Below, piece after piece: positions 45,025 through 55,418 of a stretch of DNA of 64,000 bases. The number at the start of each line of letters is the position of its first letter. Position 1 is the stretch's first letter. Location: assembly GCF_041224425.1 (NCBI RefSeq), contig NZ_JBGFGL010000085.1, positions 332,043-396,042 on the forward strand. Reading direction: 5' to 3'. The stretch comes from Psychroserpens sp041224425. Its GTDB lineage: Bacteria > Bacteroidota > Bacteroidia > Flavobacteriales > Flavobacteriaceae. A program made the position numbers and the translations under genes. Under the pieces are notes generated by a model. It saw nothing but the letters and a program-made list of their open reading frames with translations, was not told the origin of the DNA and ran no database searches.

Positions 45025-47022
45025 GTGGCAACAACCGAGACCAACATATTGAACAGATTGTATTTCGTGGCTGGATGTATGTTCGTCTTCGCTCTTGCTG
45101 TTGTGTTTAAGTTGTGTACGATACAGTTTATTCAAGGGGAAGATTATAGGGATTTAGCTGAAGAAAGCTTGATTAAAAACCATGAGATTCCAGCCAATAG
45201 AGGAAATCTGTATTCTGCAGATGGGAGTTTGTTGGCTACTTCAGTACCAAAATATGATATCAGGCTAGATGCCATCCAAGCCAAGCAGTCCACTTTTAAT
45301 GAATATATTAAACCTTTGTCAGATTCATTGGCTAAGTACACTGGAAAACCTTCAAGCTATCATCAAAATACGATTACAAAAGCGAGAAACAATAAGAACC
45401 GCTACTTTCTTCTAGCCAGAAACATTAGTTATTCGGATTATATCAGATTGAGGAATTTTCCTTTACTGGAGTTAGGAGCTATTAAAGGAGGTTTGATAGT
45501 TGAACAAACAACCAGACGTGAACATCCTATGGGTGGAATAGCGGAAAGATCAATAGGTTATGAACGTTTTGATGAAGATGGTAACGTAAGTAGAGCTGGT
45601 ATTGATGGTGCTTTTGGGGAAAAATATTTACGTGGTGAAAGTGGAAAACGTTTGAAGCAAAAGATTGGAAATGGCCAATGGAAACCAATTGTAGATTACA
45701 ATCAGGTAGAGCCTAAAGATGGTTATGATGTATATACCACAATTGATGTCAATATACAAGATATCGCACATCATTCCTTGTTAGGGCAGTTGGAAAAGTA
45801 TGAAGCAGAGCATGGTTGTGCAGTCGTTATGGATGTCAAGACAGGAGAAATAAAAGCCATTACCAATCTGGCTAAAACCAAAGAAGGTACCTATTATGAG
45901 AAACGAAATTATGCCGTTTGGGAATCCCATGAGCCAGGTTCCACATTTAAAGTAATGGCTTTAATGGCGGCTTTGGAAGACAAGGTCATTGATACGTCGA
46001 CTATAGTTGATACTAAGTTGGGCTCAAAGCGTTTTTATGGCCGAACTATTAGAGATTCAAAAGGACATGGAAAAATTTCAGCAGCTAAAGCTTTGGAAGT
46101 GTCCTCTAATATTGGTTTGGCTTCAATTATTGATGAGCACTACTCAGATCAGCCTAAGAAATTTATCAACCGATTAAAAAATTGGCACCTAAATAAAACC
46201 ATTGGTATTTCAATACAGGGTGAAGGAAAGCCTGTAATTCCAGAACCAGGAGATAAGATTTGGAGTAGAAATGCATTACCCTCTATGGCTTATGGTTATA
46301 ATTTAAAAATGACGCCGTTGCAAGTGTTGACATTTTACAATGCTATCGCTAATAATGGTGAAATGATCAAGCCGCGATTTATTAAAGCGGTTAAAGAATT
46401 CGATCGTGAAATCGAAACTTTCGATAAGAAAGTGATTCACCAGAAAATTTGTTCAGACAAGACCTTAAATGAAATTAGGGAAATATTGAAAAATGTAGTC
46501 CTGAGAGGAACTGGGAGTAGAATGTATTCTGAAAATTTTTCAATGGCTGGAAAAACTGGTACAGCTCGAACAGAATACTGGATGGATAACTGGTCTGAAG
46601 ACCGTCGCTATATTTCATCATTCGCTGGTTACTTTCCTGCTGAAAACCCAAAATACTCTTGCATTGTAGTGATACATAAGCCTAGTACTAAAGTTGGTTA
46701 TTATGGTGCTGATGTATCTGGACCTGTTTTTAAACGTATCGCACAGAAAATATACACTGAAACACCTTTAATTGATGAAGTTGAAACACTAGAAATAGTG
46801 AACCAAAAAATAGATGAGGGTTATGAATCCTATTACGATATAGCCAATACATATAAAACGATCATGCCAGATGTGAGAGGTTTGCCTGCAATGGATGCCT
46901 TAGCGCTTCTTGAAAATATGGGACTTAAGGTCAAACTCAATGGTGCAGGTGTGGTTAAAGCACAATCTATAGATAAAGGCGTAAAGGTAAAACCAAATCA
47001 AATAGTGGAGTTAACAATTTAA
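45025..47022 (+). CDS. ftsI: Division-specific peptidoglycan transpeptidase FtsI (PBP3 class)
   Basis: The start codon is GTG. The 665 residues have one N-terminal membrane helix (about 13-30), a PBP dimer domain (ANRGNLYSADGSLLATS), the transpeptidase with SxxK at Ser306-Lys309 (EPGSTFKVM), SSN, and KTG in MAGKTGTART, then a C-terminal PASTA domain (MPDVRGLPAMDALALLENMG). It crosslinks septal peptidoglycan. Its stop TAA overlaps the murE ATG by one base. Confidence 0.95.
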   Translation: MATTETNILNRLYFVAGCMFVFALAVVFKLCTIQFIQGEDYRDLAEESLIKNHEIPANRGNLYSADGSLLATSVPKYDIRLDAIQAKQSTFNEYIKPLSDSLAKYTGKPSSYHQNTITKARNNKNRYFLLARNISYSDYIRLRNFPLLELGAIKGGLIVEQTTRREHPMGGIAERSIGYERFDEDGNVSRAGIDGAFGEKYLRGESGKRLKQKIGNGQWKPIVDYNQVEPKDGYDVYTTIDVNIQDIAHHSLLGQLEKYEAEHGCAVVMDVKTGEIKAITNLAKTKEGTYYEKRNYAVWESHEPGSTFKVMALMAALEDKVIDTSTIVDTKLGSKRFYGRTIRDSKGHGKISAAKALEVSSNIGLASIIDEHYSDQPKKFINRLKNWHLNKTIGISIQGEGKPVIPEPGDKIWSRNALPSMAYGYNLKMTPLQVLTFYNAIANNGEMIKPRFIKAVKEFDREIETFDKKVIHQKICSDKTLNEIREILKNVVLRGTGSRMYSENFSMAGKTGTARTEYWMDNWSEDRRYISSFAGYFPAENPKYSCIVVIHKPSTKVGYYGADVSGPVFKRIAQKIYTETPLIDEVETLEIVNQKIDEGYESYYDIANTYKTIMPDVRGLPAMDALALLENMGLKVKLNGAGVVKAQSIDKGVKVKPNQIVELTI

Positions 47023-48485
47023 TGGCGCAGCTAAAAGACATATTGTATAAGGTAAATATAAATGCTGTTGTTGGTAGCACTAGTGTTTCTGTTGATTCTA
47101 TTGAGTTTGATTCTAGAAATGTTAGTGATAATACTGTTTTTGTTGCTATAAAAGGGGTAACTATTGATGGTCATGATTTTATTGATAAAGCTATTGATGC
47201 TGGTGCTACAGCTGTCGTTTGTGAGGTGTTGCCAAGTAACTTAAGAGCTGAGATTACATACGTTGAAGTGGCAGACACTTCTACAGCCTTAGCATTTATG
47301 GCTTGTAATTTTTATGACAACCCATCTTCTAATTTACGATTGGTTGGTGTGACAGGAACAAATGGGAAAACCACTGTAACAACATTGCTTTATCAGTTAT
47401 TTAAAAAGGCTGGTTATAAAGTAGGCCTATTGTCAACTGTAAGAATTATGGTAGACAATACCGAATATAAGGCAACGCATACAACTCCAGATTCACTAGC
47501 GATTAATAAGTACTTAAAGCTAATGAACGATGAAGGTGTTGAGTTTTGCTTTATGGAAGTGAGTTCTCATGGAATCCATCAAAAACGCACTTTAGGGCTT
47601 CATTTTGAAGGTGGTGTCTTTACGAATTTATCACATGATCATTTAGATTATCATAATTCATTTGCTGAATACAGGGATGTTAAAAAATCCTATTTCGATG
47701 ACTTGCCAAAACAAGCGTTTGCATTGGTTAATATAGATGATAAGAATGGTTTGGTAATGCTACAAAATACAGCTGCCAAAAAATATACCTACGCTTTAAA
47801 AACGTATGCTGATTATAAAGCCCAAATACTCGAAAATGAGTTTAGTGGTTTGCTTCTGAAACTTAATGAGAGTGAATTATGGACGCGCCTCATAGGAAGT
47901 TTTAACGCCTATAATGTTTTGGCCATATATGCAGTTGCAGATCTTCTCGGACTCGAAAAAGTTGAGATTCTTAGACTGATCAGTGAGTTGGAAAGTGTTA
48001 GTGGTCGCTTTCAATATATGATTTCTGACGATAAAATCACTGCGATTATTGATTATGCCCATACACCTGATGCCCTAAAAAATGTATTGGAAACTATTAA
48101 TAGTATCCGAACCAAAAATGAAACCCTTATTACGGTCGTAGGATGCGGTGGAGATCGCGATAAAACTAAACGACCTAAAATGGGACATATAGCTTCTGCT
48201 CTTAGTGATAAAGTCATTTTTACGAGTGATAATCCGAGAACAGAAACACCTGAGACTATCATTGAAGATATTGAAAAAGGTGTTGAGCCACAAAATTTCA
48301 AAAAAACACTTTCAATCACCGATAGAAAACAAGCTATTAAAACAGCTTGCCAAATGGCTGGACCAGATGATATCATCCTGATTGCAGGAAAAGGTCATGA
48401 AACCTATCAAGAGGTTAATGGTGAACGATTTGATTTTGATGATTTTAAAATCGTTGGAGAATTTTTAAAACAGTTGCAAAAGTAA
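47022..48485 (+). CDS. murE: UDP-MurNAc-L-Ala-D-Glu ligase, meso-DAP type
   Basis: The 487-residue Mur ligase has the ATP loop GVTGTNGKTTVTTL around residue 110, the carbamylated-lysine region, and near residue 403 the DNPRTE motif that marks addition of meso-diaminopimelate rather than lysine. It adds the third stem-peptide residue in the cytoplasm. No murF follows in this cluster; that gene must lie elsewhere, as usual for flavobacteria. Confidence 0.95.
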   Translation: MAQLKDILYKVNINAVVGSTSVSVDSIEFDSRNVSDNTVFVAIKGVTIDGHDFIDKAIDAGATAVVCEVLPSNLRAEITYVEVADTSTALAFMACNFYDNPSSNLRLVGVTGTNGKTTVTTLLYQLFKKAGYKVGLLSTVRIMVDNTEYKATHTTPDSLAINKYLKLMNDEGVEFCFMEVSSHGIHQKRTLGLHFEGGVFTNLSHDHLDYHNSFAEYRDVKKSYFDDLPKQAFALVNIDDKNGLVMLQNTAAKKYTYALKTYADYKAQILENEFSGLLLKLNESELWTRLIGSFNAYNVLAIYAVADLLGLEKVEILRLISELESVSGRFQYMISDDKITAIIDYAHTPDALKNVLETINSIRTKNETLITVVGCGGDRDKTKRPKMGHIASALSDKVIFTSDNPRTETPETIIEDIEKGVEPQNFKKTLSITDRKQAIKTACQMAGPDDIILIAGKGHETYQEVNGERFDFDDFKIVGEFLKQLQK

Positions 48486-48486
48486 G

Positions 48487-49728
48487 ATGTTGTATTACCT
48501 ATTTGATTATTTAGAACAACAATTCCAATTTCCAGGAGCATCACTCTTTGGGTTTATCACCTTTAGGGCTGCTGTTGCTGTAATTCTTTCGCTACTGATA
48601 TCAACAATTTTTGGAAAACGTATCATCCGTTTTTTACAAAGACAACAAGTTGGTGAAACCATAAGGGATTTAGGTCTTGAAGGACAGGTTGAAAAAGCAG
48701 GAACGCCAACCATGGGAGGCATTATAATTATCCTAGCAACGCTAATTCCAGTTCTCTTGTTAGCCAAACTTGAAAATGTTTACATCGTCTTATTGATCGT
48801 AACAACTGTTTGGATGGGAACGATTGGATTTATAGATGACTATATCAAAAAGTTCAAAAATAACAAAGAAGGCCTTAAGGGTCGGTTTAAGGTTCTTGGT
48901 CAAGTAGGACTTGGGATTATCATTGGTGCGACTTTGTTCTTTCATAAAGATGTGACAATCAGGGAAAAGTTACCTGTAGCCCAACAACAAGAACTATTGG
49001 CAGAAAATCCAGAAACCTCAGCCTCCAATCTTTTTGAAGCTGAAAAGAAATCAACCAAAACAACCATTCCATTTGTAAAGGGGAATGAATTTGATTATGC
49101 CGATTTGATTACTTGGATTAATCCAAATCTTGAAAAATATGCGTGGCTGATTTTTATAATAGTTGCCATTTTCATTGTCACAGCTGTGTCAAATGGCGCA
49201 AATCTTACAGATGGCATTGATGGACTGGCAGCAGGCTCATCAGCAATTATCGCATTGACCTTAGGCATATTTGCTTGGGTATCTGGTAACATCATATTTT
49301 CTGAATATCTCAATATCATGTATATCCCAAAGGTAGAAGAGATTACAATTTATATCGCTGCATTTGTAGGAGCCTTGGTTGGGTTCTTGTGGTATAATGC
49401 CTATCCAGCACAGGTGTTCATGGGAGACACAGGTAGCTTAACTATTGGAGGAATTATCGCAGTGATTGCCATAGCAGTTAGAAAGGAATGGCTAATTCCA
49501 TTACTGTGTGGGATTTTCTTAGCGGAAAATCTTTCTGTGGTGATGCAAGTAAGCTATTTCAAGTATACGAAGAAGAAATTTGGTGAAGGCCGTCGCATTT
49601 TTAAAATGTCGCCTTTACATCACCACTATCAGAAATCAGGTTATCACGAAAGTAAAATAGTGACCCGATTTTGGATTGTTGGGATTTTATTAGCGATTCT
49701 GTCCATCGTGACGCTGAAAATACGATAG
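48487..49728 (+). CDS. mraY: Phospho-MurNAc-pentapeptide transferase
   Basis: The 413-residue polytopic protein shows the MraY blocks: GTPTMGGIIII, GFIDDYIKKFKNN (the Asp pair), ANLTDGIDGLAAGSS and PLHHHYQKSGYHE. It moves phospho-MurNAc-pentapeptide to undecaprenyl phosphate, making lipid I. It is some 50 residues longer than the Escherichia coli enzyme because of a polar insert at about 160-215 (EKLPVAQQQELLAENPET). Gap to murE is 1 base; murD begins right after the stop. Confidence 0.95.
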   Translation: MLYYLFDYLEQQFQFPGASLFGFITFRAAVAVILSLLISTIFGKRIIRFLQRQQVGETIRDLGLEGQVEKAGTPTMGGIIIILATLIPVLLLAKLENVYIVLLIVTTVWMGTIGFIDDYIKKFKNNKEGLKGRFKVLGQVGLGIIIGATLFFHKDVTIREKLPVAQQQELLAENPETSASNLFEAEKKSTKTTIPFVKGNEFDYADLITWINPNLEKYAWLIFIIVAIFIVTAVSNGANLTDGIDGLAAGSSAIIALTLGIFAWVSGNIIFSEYLNIMYIPKVEEITIYIAAFVGALVGFLWYNAYPAQVFMGDTGSLTIGGIIAVIAIAVRKEWLIPLLCGIFLAENLSVVMQVSYFKYTKKKFGEGRRIFKMSPLHHHYQKSGYHESKIVTRFWIVGILLAILSIVTLKIR

Positions 49729-51060
49729 ATGAAACGGCTAGTAATTCTTGGTGGAGGAGAAAGCGGTTTAGGAACAGCGCTGCTAGGAAAAGCTAAAGGA
49801 TACAATGTATTTGTTTCCGATAGCGGACAAATAAAGAAAAAATATAAAGACGTTCTTACACATAATGAGATTGAATTTGAGGATGGATCACATTCTGAAA
49901 ACCAAATACTGAATGCCGATTTAGTGATGAAAAGTCCTGGCATACCTAACAAAGTGTCTTTGATAAAAAAGATAAGAGCCAAGGGTATTCCAATAGTTTC
50001 AGAAATTGAATTTGCATCTGGTTTTACTAATGCAACCTTGGTCGCTATTACTGGAAGTAATGGAAAAACGACAACATCGAGTTTAATATATCATCTCCTT
50101 AAACAAGAGTTGGATGTTGGTCTTTCTGGAAATATAGGAGATAGTTTTGCAAAACAGATTCTTGAGCATGACTATAAAAACTACGTGCTAGAGATCAGTA
50201 GCTTTCAATTGGATGATATTATTCAATTCAAGCCTAAGATAGCAGTATTGCTAAATATCACACCAGATCATTTAGATCGCTATGACTATGTCTTTGAAAA
50301 CTATATCGCATCAAAATTCAGAATAGCAGAGAATCAAACAAAAGATGATTATTTCATCTATGATGCTGATGACCAAGTGATCACATCTTGGTTGGAGAAG
50401 CATCCCATTCAATCCACATTATTGCCTTTTTCACTTAAAAAAAAGATTGAAAATGGAGCGTATTTAGACAAACAAGAGATTAAAATAACAATAGATAACA
50501 ACCAAATTATTATGCCGACAGGAAACTTAGCATTAGAGGGAAAGCACAACATTAAAAATGCCATGGCTGCTTCAACAGTAGCACATTTACTAAAGATTAG
50601 AAAACAAACCATCAGGGAAAGCCTTGAGAATTTCCAAGGAGTGGAACACCGTTTGGAGCATGTGCTAAAAATTAATAAAGTGCAATATATCAACGATTCA
50701 AAAGCTACTAACGTAAATGCCACTTACTATGCGTTGGAAAGTATGGATGCGCCAACCGTTTGGATTGTTGGTGGTCAAGACAAGGGTAACGATTACCAAG
50801 AGCTTTTCCAGTTTGTAAATGAAAAGGTAAAGGCAATTATTTGCTTAGGAGTAGATAATCAAAAGCTACTGGAAAACTTTGGAGGCATGGTAGATGTAAT
50901 CGTAGAAACACAATTTATGAGTGAAGCGGTTAAAATAGCCTACAAAATAGCTGAAGCGGGAGATAATGTGCTCCTGTCGCCAGCCTGTGCTAGTTTTGAT
51001 CTATTCGAAAACTATGAAGATAGAGGACGTCAATTCAAAGAAGCCGTTAGAAATTTATAA
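49729..51060 (+). CDS. murD: UDP-MurNAc-L-alanine:D-glutamate ligase
   Basis: The 443 residues start with the Rossmann loop VILGGGESGLGTALLG and have the ATP loop ITGSNGKTTTSSLIYHLL, the LEISSFQLDDI block, ITPDHLDRYD and NDSKATNVNAT. It adds D-glutamate to UDP-MurNAc-L-Ala. It abuts mraY with no gap. Confidence 0.95.
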   Translation: MKRLVILGGGESGLGTALLGKAKGYNVFVSDSGQIKKKYKDVLTHNEIEFEDGSHSENQILNADLVMKSPGIPNKVSLIKKIRAKGIPIVSEIEFASGFTNATLVAITGSNGKTTTSSLIYHLLKQELDVGLSGNIGDSFAKQILEHDYKNYVLEISSFQLDDIIQFKPKIAVLLNITPDHLDRYDYVFENYIASKFRIAENQTKDDYFIYDADDQVITSWLEKHPIQSTLLPFSLKKKIENGAYLDKQEIKITIDNNQIIMPTGNLALEGKHNIKNAMAASTVAHLLKIRKQTIRESLENFQGVEHRLEHVLKINKVQYINDSKATNVNATYYALESMDAPTVWIVGGQDKGNDYQELFQFVNEKVKAIICLGVDNQKLLENFGGMVDVIVETQFMSEAVKIAYKIAEAGDNVLLSPACASFDLFENYEDRGRQFKEAVRNL

Positions 51061-51069
51061 GAATACAGT

Positions 51070-52260
51070 TTGCAGCTACTTAACAACATAAAAGGTGATA
51101 AATTAATTTGGGCTATTGCAGCGCTATTGGCAATTTTTTCTTTTTTGCCAGTATACAGTGCGGCAAGTAACCTAGCTTACGTTGGTGGTACAGGAAATAC
51201 TTTTAGTTATTTCGTAAAGCACTTTATGCACTTGTTTTTAGGTTTTGCCATTATGTATGGCGTTCATAAAATACCCTATCGTTTTTTTAGGGGACTTTCA
51301 ATGATTATGATTCCAATTGTATTGGTGTTGTTGATTGTAACCATGCTGCAAGGCACAACAATTGAAGGTGCTAATGCCAGTCGTTGGATTCAAATACCAT
51401 TTGTAGGGATGTCTTTCCAGACCTCAACTTTGGCAGCTGTCGTGTTGATGGTTTATGTTGCAAGGTATTTGTCGAAAGTTCACGACAAAAACATCACTTT
51501 TAAAGAAACCTTATTGCCACTTTGGACACCAGTGTTTTTTGTGCTCATTCTTATATTACCAGCGAATTTTTCAACAACAGCCATCATTTTTCTAATGGTT
51601 ATGATGCTTTCTTTTATAGGAGGCTATCCAATAAAATATCTTGCCATAATTATTGGGTCTGGAGTTGTAGTTCTTTCGTTATTCATATTGACTGCAAAAG
51701 CATTTCCTGGTGCTATGCCAAATAGGGTAGACACTTGGATGAGCAGAATAGAAAACTTTACAAATGAAGAGGCTTCAGACTCAGATTATCAAATTGAAAA
51801 AGCAAAAATAGCGATTGCTTCAGGAAATATATTTGGAGTTGGGCCTGGGAAAAGCAAGCAGAAAAACCTTTTGCCGCAATCCTCATCAGATTTCATATTC
51901 GCTATCATTATTGAGGAATACGGATTGGTTGGCGGTCTGTTTTTGTTGGTCATGTATTCTTGGCTGCTGTTTCGTATTGTGATTGTATCGCAAAAGGCAG
52001 ATACGGTTTTTGGAAAACTTTTGGTTTTGGGTGTTGGTTTGCCAATTGTTTTTCAAGCATTGATTAACATGGCTGTTGCTGTGGAATTATTTCCTGTAAC
52101 AGGACAAACCTTGCCATTAATAAGTAGTGGAGGAACCTCAATTTGGATGACTTGTTTGGCCATTGGAATCATTTTGAGTGTGAGTGCTAAACGACAAGAA
52201 ATAAAGGAATCGGAATACCAAGAGGAAAATCCTCTAGAAATATTAAGTGAAACCATATAA
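51070..52260 (+). CDS. ftsW: Septal peptidoglycan polymerase FtsW
   Basis: The 396-residue SEDS protein has about ten membrane helices, the GPGKSKQKNLLPQSSSDFIFAIIIEEYGL stretch (about 258-286) with the conserved motif, and VTGQTLPLISSGGTS near the C-terminus. The start is a TTG ten bases after the murD stop (MQLLNNIKGDK), because no ATG lies near. FtsW polymerises septal glycan together with FtsI. Its stop overlaps the murG ATG (TAATG). Confidence 0.94.
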   Translation: MQLLNNIKGDKLIWAIAALLAIFSFLPVYSAASNLAYVGGTGNTFSYFVKHFMHLFLGFAIMYGVHKIPYRFFRGLSMIMIPIVLVLLIVTMLQGTTIEGANASRWIQIPFVGMSFQTSTLAAVVLMVYVARYLSKVHDKNITFKETLLPLWTPVFFVLILILPANFSTTAIIFLMVMMLSFIGGYPIKYLAIIIGSGVVVLSLFILTAKAFPGAMPNRVDTWMSRIENFTNEEASDSDYQIEKAKIAIASGNIFGVGPGKSKQKNLLPQSSSDFIFAIIIEEYGLVGGLFLLVMYSWLLFRIVIVSQKADTVFGKLLVLGVGLPIVFQALINMAVAVELFPVTGQTLPLISSGGTSIWMTCLAIGIILSVSAKRQEIKESEYQEENPLEILSETI

Positions 52261-53354
52261 TGGAAAACTATAAAATCATAGTGTCAGGAGGTGGAACAGG
52301 AGGTCATATTTATCCTGCTATTGCCATTGCTGATGAATTGAAATCTAGATTTCCAGATGCAGAGTTTTTGTTTGTTGGTGCTTCAGATCGTATGGAGATG
52401 GAAAAAGTACCACAAGCTGGTTATGACATTGAAGGATTATGGATTTCTGGTATTCAAAGACGTTTGACCTTAAAGAATTTGATGTTTCCATTGAAGTTGC
52501 TTTCGAGTTTATTACGCTCAAAAAAGATCATCAACACCTTTCAGCCTGATGTGGCCATAGGTACAGGAGGATTTGCTAGTGGACCATTGCTTAAGGTGGC
52601 TACATCTAAAGGAATTCCAAGTTTAATACAAGAACAAAACTCATATCCAGGTATAACCAATAAATGGTTGTCGAAAAAAGTGAATACCATTTGCGTGGCT
52701 TATGAAAATTTAGAGCGTTTTTTCCCTAAGGAAAAAATTGTGCTTACAGGAAACCCGATTCGTAAAGGACTTTTAGATGTGTCACAAAAACAGATTAAAG
52801 GTAAAGACGCCTTCAGATTGATACATAGTAAACATACTTTGTTGGTATTGGGAGGAAGTCTAGGAGCTAGAAGAATTAATGAACTTATCGAAGATAAGTT
52901 GGATTTTTTTGAGTCGCATAATGTGCAATTGATATGGCAGTGTGGAAAATTATATTATCAGCAATTCAAGCAGTATAACAAACTGGACAATGTTCAGGTT
53001 CATGCCTTTTTGAATGAAATGGATATGGCTTATGGAGCTGCAGATATTATCATTTCTAGAGCAGGAGCTAGCTCGGTTTCTGAATTGTGTGTGGTTGGGA
53101 AGCCAGTTATTTTCATTCCATCACCTAATGTGGCGGAAGATCATCAAACAAAAAATGCGCAAGCTATTGTAGATAAAAATGCAGCAATTTTAATAAAAGA
53201 AAATGAGTTAGATGCTGACTTTGATATGCATTTCTTAGATGTTTTGAATTCTAAGGAAAACCAACAACAACTCTCAGAGAATATAAAAAAATTGGCATTG
53301 GTTAATGCTACAAGTGATATTGCTGATGAAGTTGAAAAACTATTAAAAAACTAA
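52260..53354 (+). CDS. murG: UDP-GlcNAc:lipid I N-acetylglucosaminyltransferase
   Basis: The 364-residue GT28 enzyme has the N-terminal SGGGTGGHIYPAIAIADEL loop, the FASGPLLKVATSKGIPSLIQEQN block, LGGSLGARRINE and the C-terminal ISRAGASSVSEL. It turns lipid I into lipid II at the inner face of the membrane. The murC ATG overlaps its TAA by one base. Confidence 0.95.
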   Translation: MENYKIIVSGGGTGGHIYPAIAIADELKSRFPDAEFLFVGASDRMEMEKVPQAGYDIEGLWISGIQRRLTLKNLMFPLKLLSSLLRSKKIINTFQPDVAIGTGGFASGPLLKVATSKGIPSLIQEQNSYPGITNKWLSKKVNTICVAYENLERFFPKEKIVLTGNPIRKGLLDVSQKQIKGKDAFRLIHSKHTLLVLGGSLGARRINELIEDKLDFFESHNVQLIWQCGKLYYQQFKQYNKLDNVQVHAFLNEMDMAYGAADIIISRAGASSVSELCVVGKPVIFIPSPNVAEDHQTKNAQAIVDKNAAILIKENELDADFDMHFLDVLNSKENQQQLSENIKKLALVNATSDIADEVEKLLKN

Positions 53355-54706
53355 TGAATTTTAAGCAGATAAATAACGTGTATTTTATTGGTATTGGAGG
53401 CATAGGGATGAGTGCCTTAGCACGTTATTTTAAGGCTATGGGTAAGGAGGTCGCTGGATATGATAAAACAAAAACTGAAATTACCAATGCGCTTGAAGAT
53501 TTAGGCATTTCAGTACATTTTAACGACGATGTTAATGTTATAGAAGATTTGTATCTAAATTCTCATGATACTCTTATAGTTTATACACCTGCCATTCCAA
53601 AAACACATAGTGAATTGACTTATTTTCAATCCAACGGATTTAAAGTCATGAAGCGCTCAGCTGTTTTGGGTGAAATCACAGCCAATAGCTTTTGTTTCGC
53701 AGTTGCTGGTACCCACGGCAAAACTACAACAACAAGTATCTTGGCGCATTTACTCAAAGCTTGTGATGTGAAAGTGACAGCATTTTTGGGAGGCATCAGT
53801 GAAAACTATAATTCAAACCTTATTCTTGAAGGTTCTGAGGTTACAGTTGTAGAAGCCGATGAATTTGATCGTTCATTTTTAACATTGTCACCAGATTTTG
53901 CGTGTATCACTTCTATGGATGCCGATCATTTAGACATCTATGGAAATGCTTCAGAGCTTCAGAACACGTTTAAGGAGTTTGCTAAGAAAGTAAAACCCAA
54001 CGGAAAACTGTTTGTGAGAAATGGGTTGCCAATTCAAGGAATTACATACGGAATAGAAGACGATTCAGATTATTCCGTTCAAAATATAAAGATAGTTAAC
54101 GGTAGTTATGTGTTTGATGTGAAAACACCAAATGCACTACTGAAAGATTTTAAATTTGACCTACCTGGTAGACATAATCTGTCGAATGCATTAATAGCCT
54201 TGGCGATGACTGTAGAACATGGTCTCCCTAAACCGCAGCTCGCCAAAGCTTTAGCATCTTACAAGGGTGTCAAACGCAGATTTACCTACCAAATTAAGAC
54301 AACTGATTTAGTCTTCATTGATGATTATGCACATCATCCAGAAGAAATTAATGCGGTTCATCAAGCGGTTCGTGAGATGTACCCTGATAAAAAGACCTTG
54401 GCCATTTTTCAGCCTCATTTATACAGCAGAACTAAGGATTTTGCAGATGAATTTGCTCAAAGTCTATCACAATTTGATGAGGTTTTTTTAATGGAAATTT
54501 ATCCAGCAAGAGAATTACCTATTCCTGGCATAACTTCAGAATGGTTGTTGAGCAAGATTGCAAATAACCAAAAGCAATTGGTTCAAAAAAAGGATTTGGT
54601 AAAACAAATAAAAACATCTTCAGCTCAAGTTGTTTTAACTATTGGAGCTGGTGATATTGGAGAGGAAGTAAAATATATTAAAGAAGCATTAAGTGTTGCG
54701 AGTTAA
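53354..54706 (+). CDS. murC: UDP-MurNAc:L-alanine ligase
   Basis: The 450 residues begin with the UDP-binding YFIGIGGIGMSALARYF, then the ATP loop AVAGTHGKTTTTSILAHLL, EADEFDRSFL, SMDADHLDIYG and FIDDYAHHPEEI. It adds L-alanine to UDP-MurNAc, the first stem-peptide step. The following ftsQ starts 14 bases before its stop. Confidence 0.95.
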   Translation: MNFKQINNVYFIGIGGIGMSALARYFKAMGKEVAGYDKTKTEITNALEDLGISVHFNDDVNVIEDLYLNSHDTLIVYTPAIPKTHSELTYFQSNGFKVMKRSAVLGEITANSFCFAVAGTHGKTTTTSILAHLLKACDVKVTAFLGGISENYNSNLILEGSEVTVVEADEFDRSFLTLSPDFACITSMDADHLDIYGNASELQNTFKEFAKKVKPNGKLFVRNGLPIQGITYGIEDDSDYSVQNIKIVNGSYVFDVKTPNALLKDFKFDLPGRHNLSNALIALAMTVEHGLPKPQLAKALASYKGVKRRFTYQIKTTDLVFIDDYAHHPEEINAVHQAVREMYPDKKTLAIFQPHLYSRTKDFADEFAQSLSQFDEVFLMEIYPARELPIPGITSEWLLSKIANNQKQLVQKKDLVKQIKTSSAQVVLTIGAGDIGEEVKYIKEALSVAS

Positions 54707-55415
54707 TATCAACTATATAAAGATTGTGTGTCTACTGGCGTTGGTAGTATTTCTTTTTGTGTTTTCATCGTATCGAAATGCAACTAGAAAAGTTAGCACG
54801 CCATTGATTCAGTTTGTAGGAGATGAGAACTTGTTTATTACCCAAGAGACTGTTAGTAAATTGTTAATACAAAATCAAGATAGTGTTACGAATAAGCCTA
54901 AAGATATTATAGATTTGAACGCGTTGGAGGCTGCCCTAAATACAAATCCAATGATTAAGCAAGCCCAAGTATTTATGAGTGTTGACGGTTTGATTACTGC
55001 TAAAGTTGAGCAGAAAAAACCTATAGCTAGAGTAAGTACAAATGCGTCCTATTATATTGATGAACAAGGTGGCTTTATGCCTTTATCAACAAATTACTCT
55101 GCAAGAGTACCTTTGGTGACTGGAGCAATTGAGAAAAACAATCTGTCAAATGTGTTCGCAATGGCCCAAAAAGTTAAAGCGGACGAGTTTTTAAGAAAGC
55201 ATGTTGTTGAGATCCATCAAAATGAAGATGAGTCCATCGATTTATGGCTTAGAGAGTATGATTTTAAAATTCATTTAGGACAGTTAAAGATGCTGGATAA
55301 AAAAATCAACAACCTTAAAGCATTTTATCTGAAAGCTATGAAAGATAAAACATTAGACAGTTATAGTGTGGTTAATTTAAAGTTTGACAAGCAAGTGATT
55401 TGCACCAAAAAATAA
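54693..55415 (+). CDS. ftsQ: Divisome protein FtsQ
   Basis: The start is GTG, inside the end of murC. The 240-residue product has one membrane helix (VCLLALVVFLFVFSS, about 12-26) and a periplasmic part with POTRA-like and FtsQ beta domain patterns (LNALEAALNTNPMIKQAQVFMSVDGLITAKVEQKKPIARV, about 73-112). FtsQ recruits FtsL and FtsB to the septum. Context between murC and ftsA is decisive, since the family varies much. Confidence 0.9.
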   Translation: MLRVNINYIKIVCLLALVVFLFVFSSYRNATRKVSTPLIQFVGDENLFITQETVSKLLIQNQDSVTNKPKDIIDLNALEAALNTNPMIKQAQVFMSVDGLITAKVEQKKPIARVSTNASYYIDEQGGFMPLSTNYSARVPLVTGAIEKNNLSNVFAMAQKVKADEFLRKHVVEIHQNEDESIDLWLREYDFKIHLGQLKMLDKKINNLKAFYLKAMKDKTLDSYSVVNLKFDKQVICTKK

Positions 55416-55418
55416 GTG

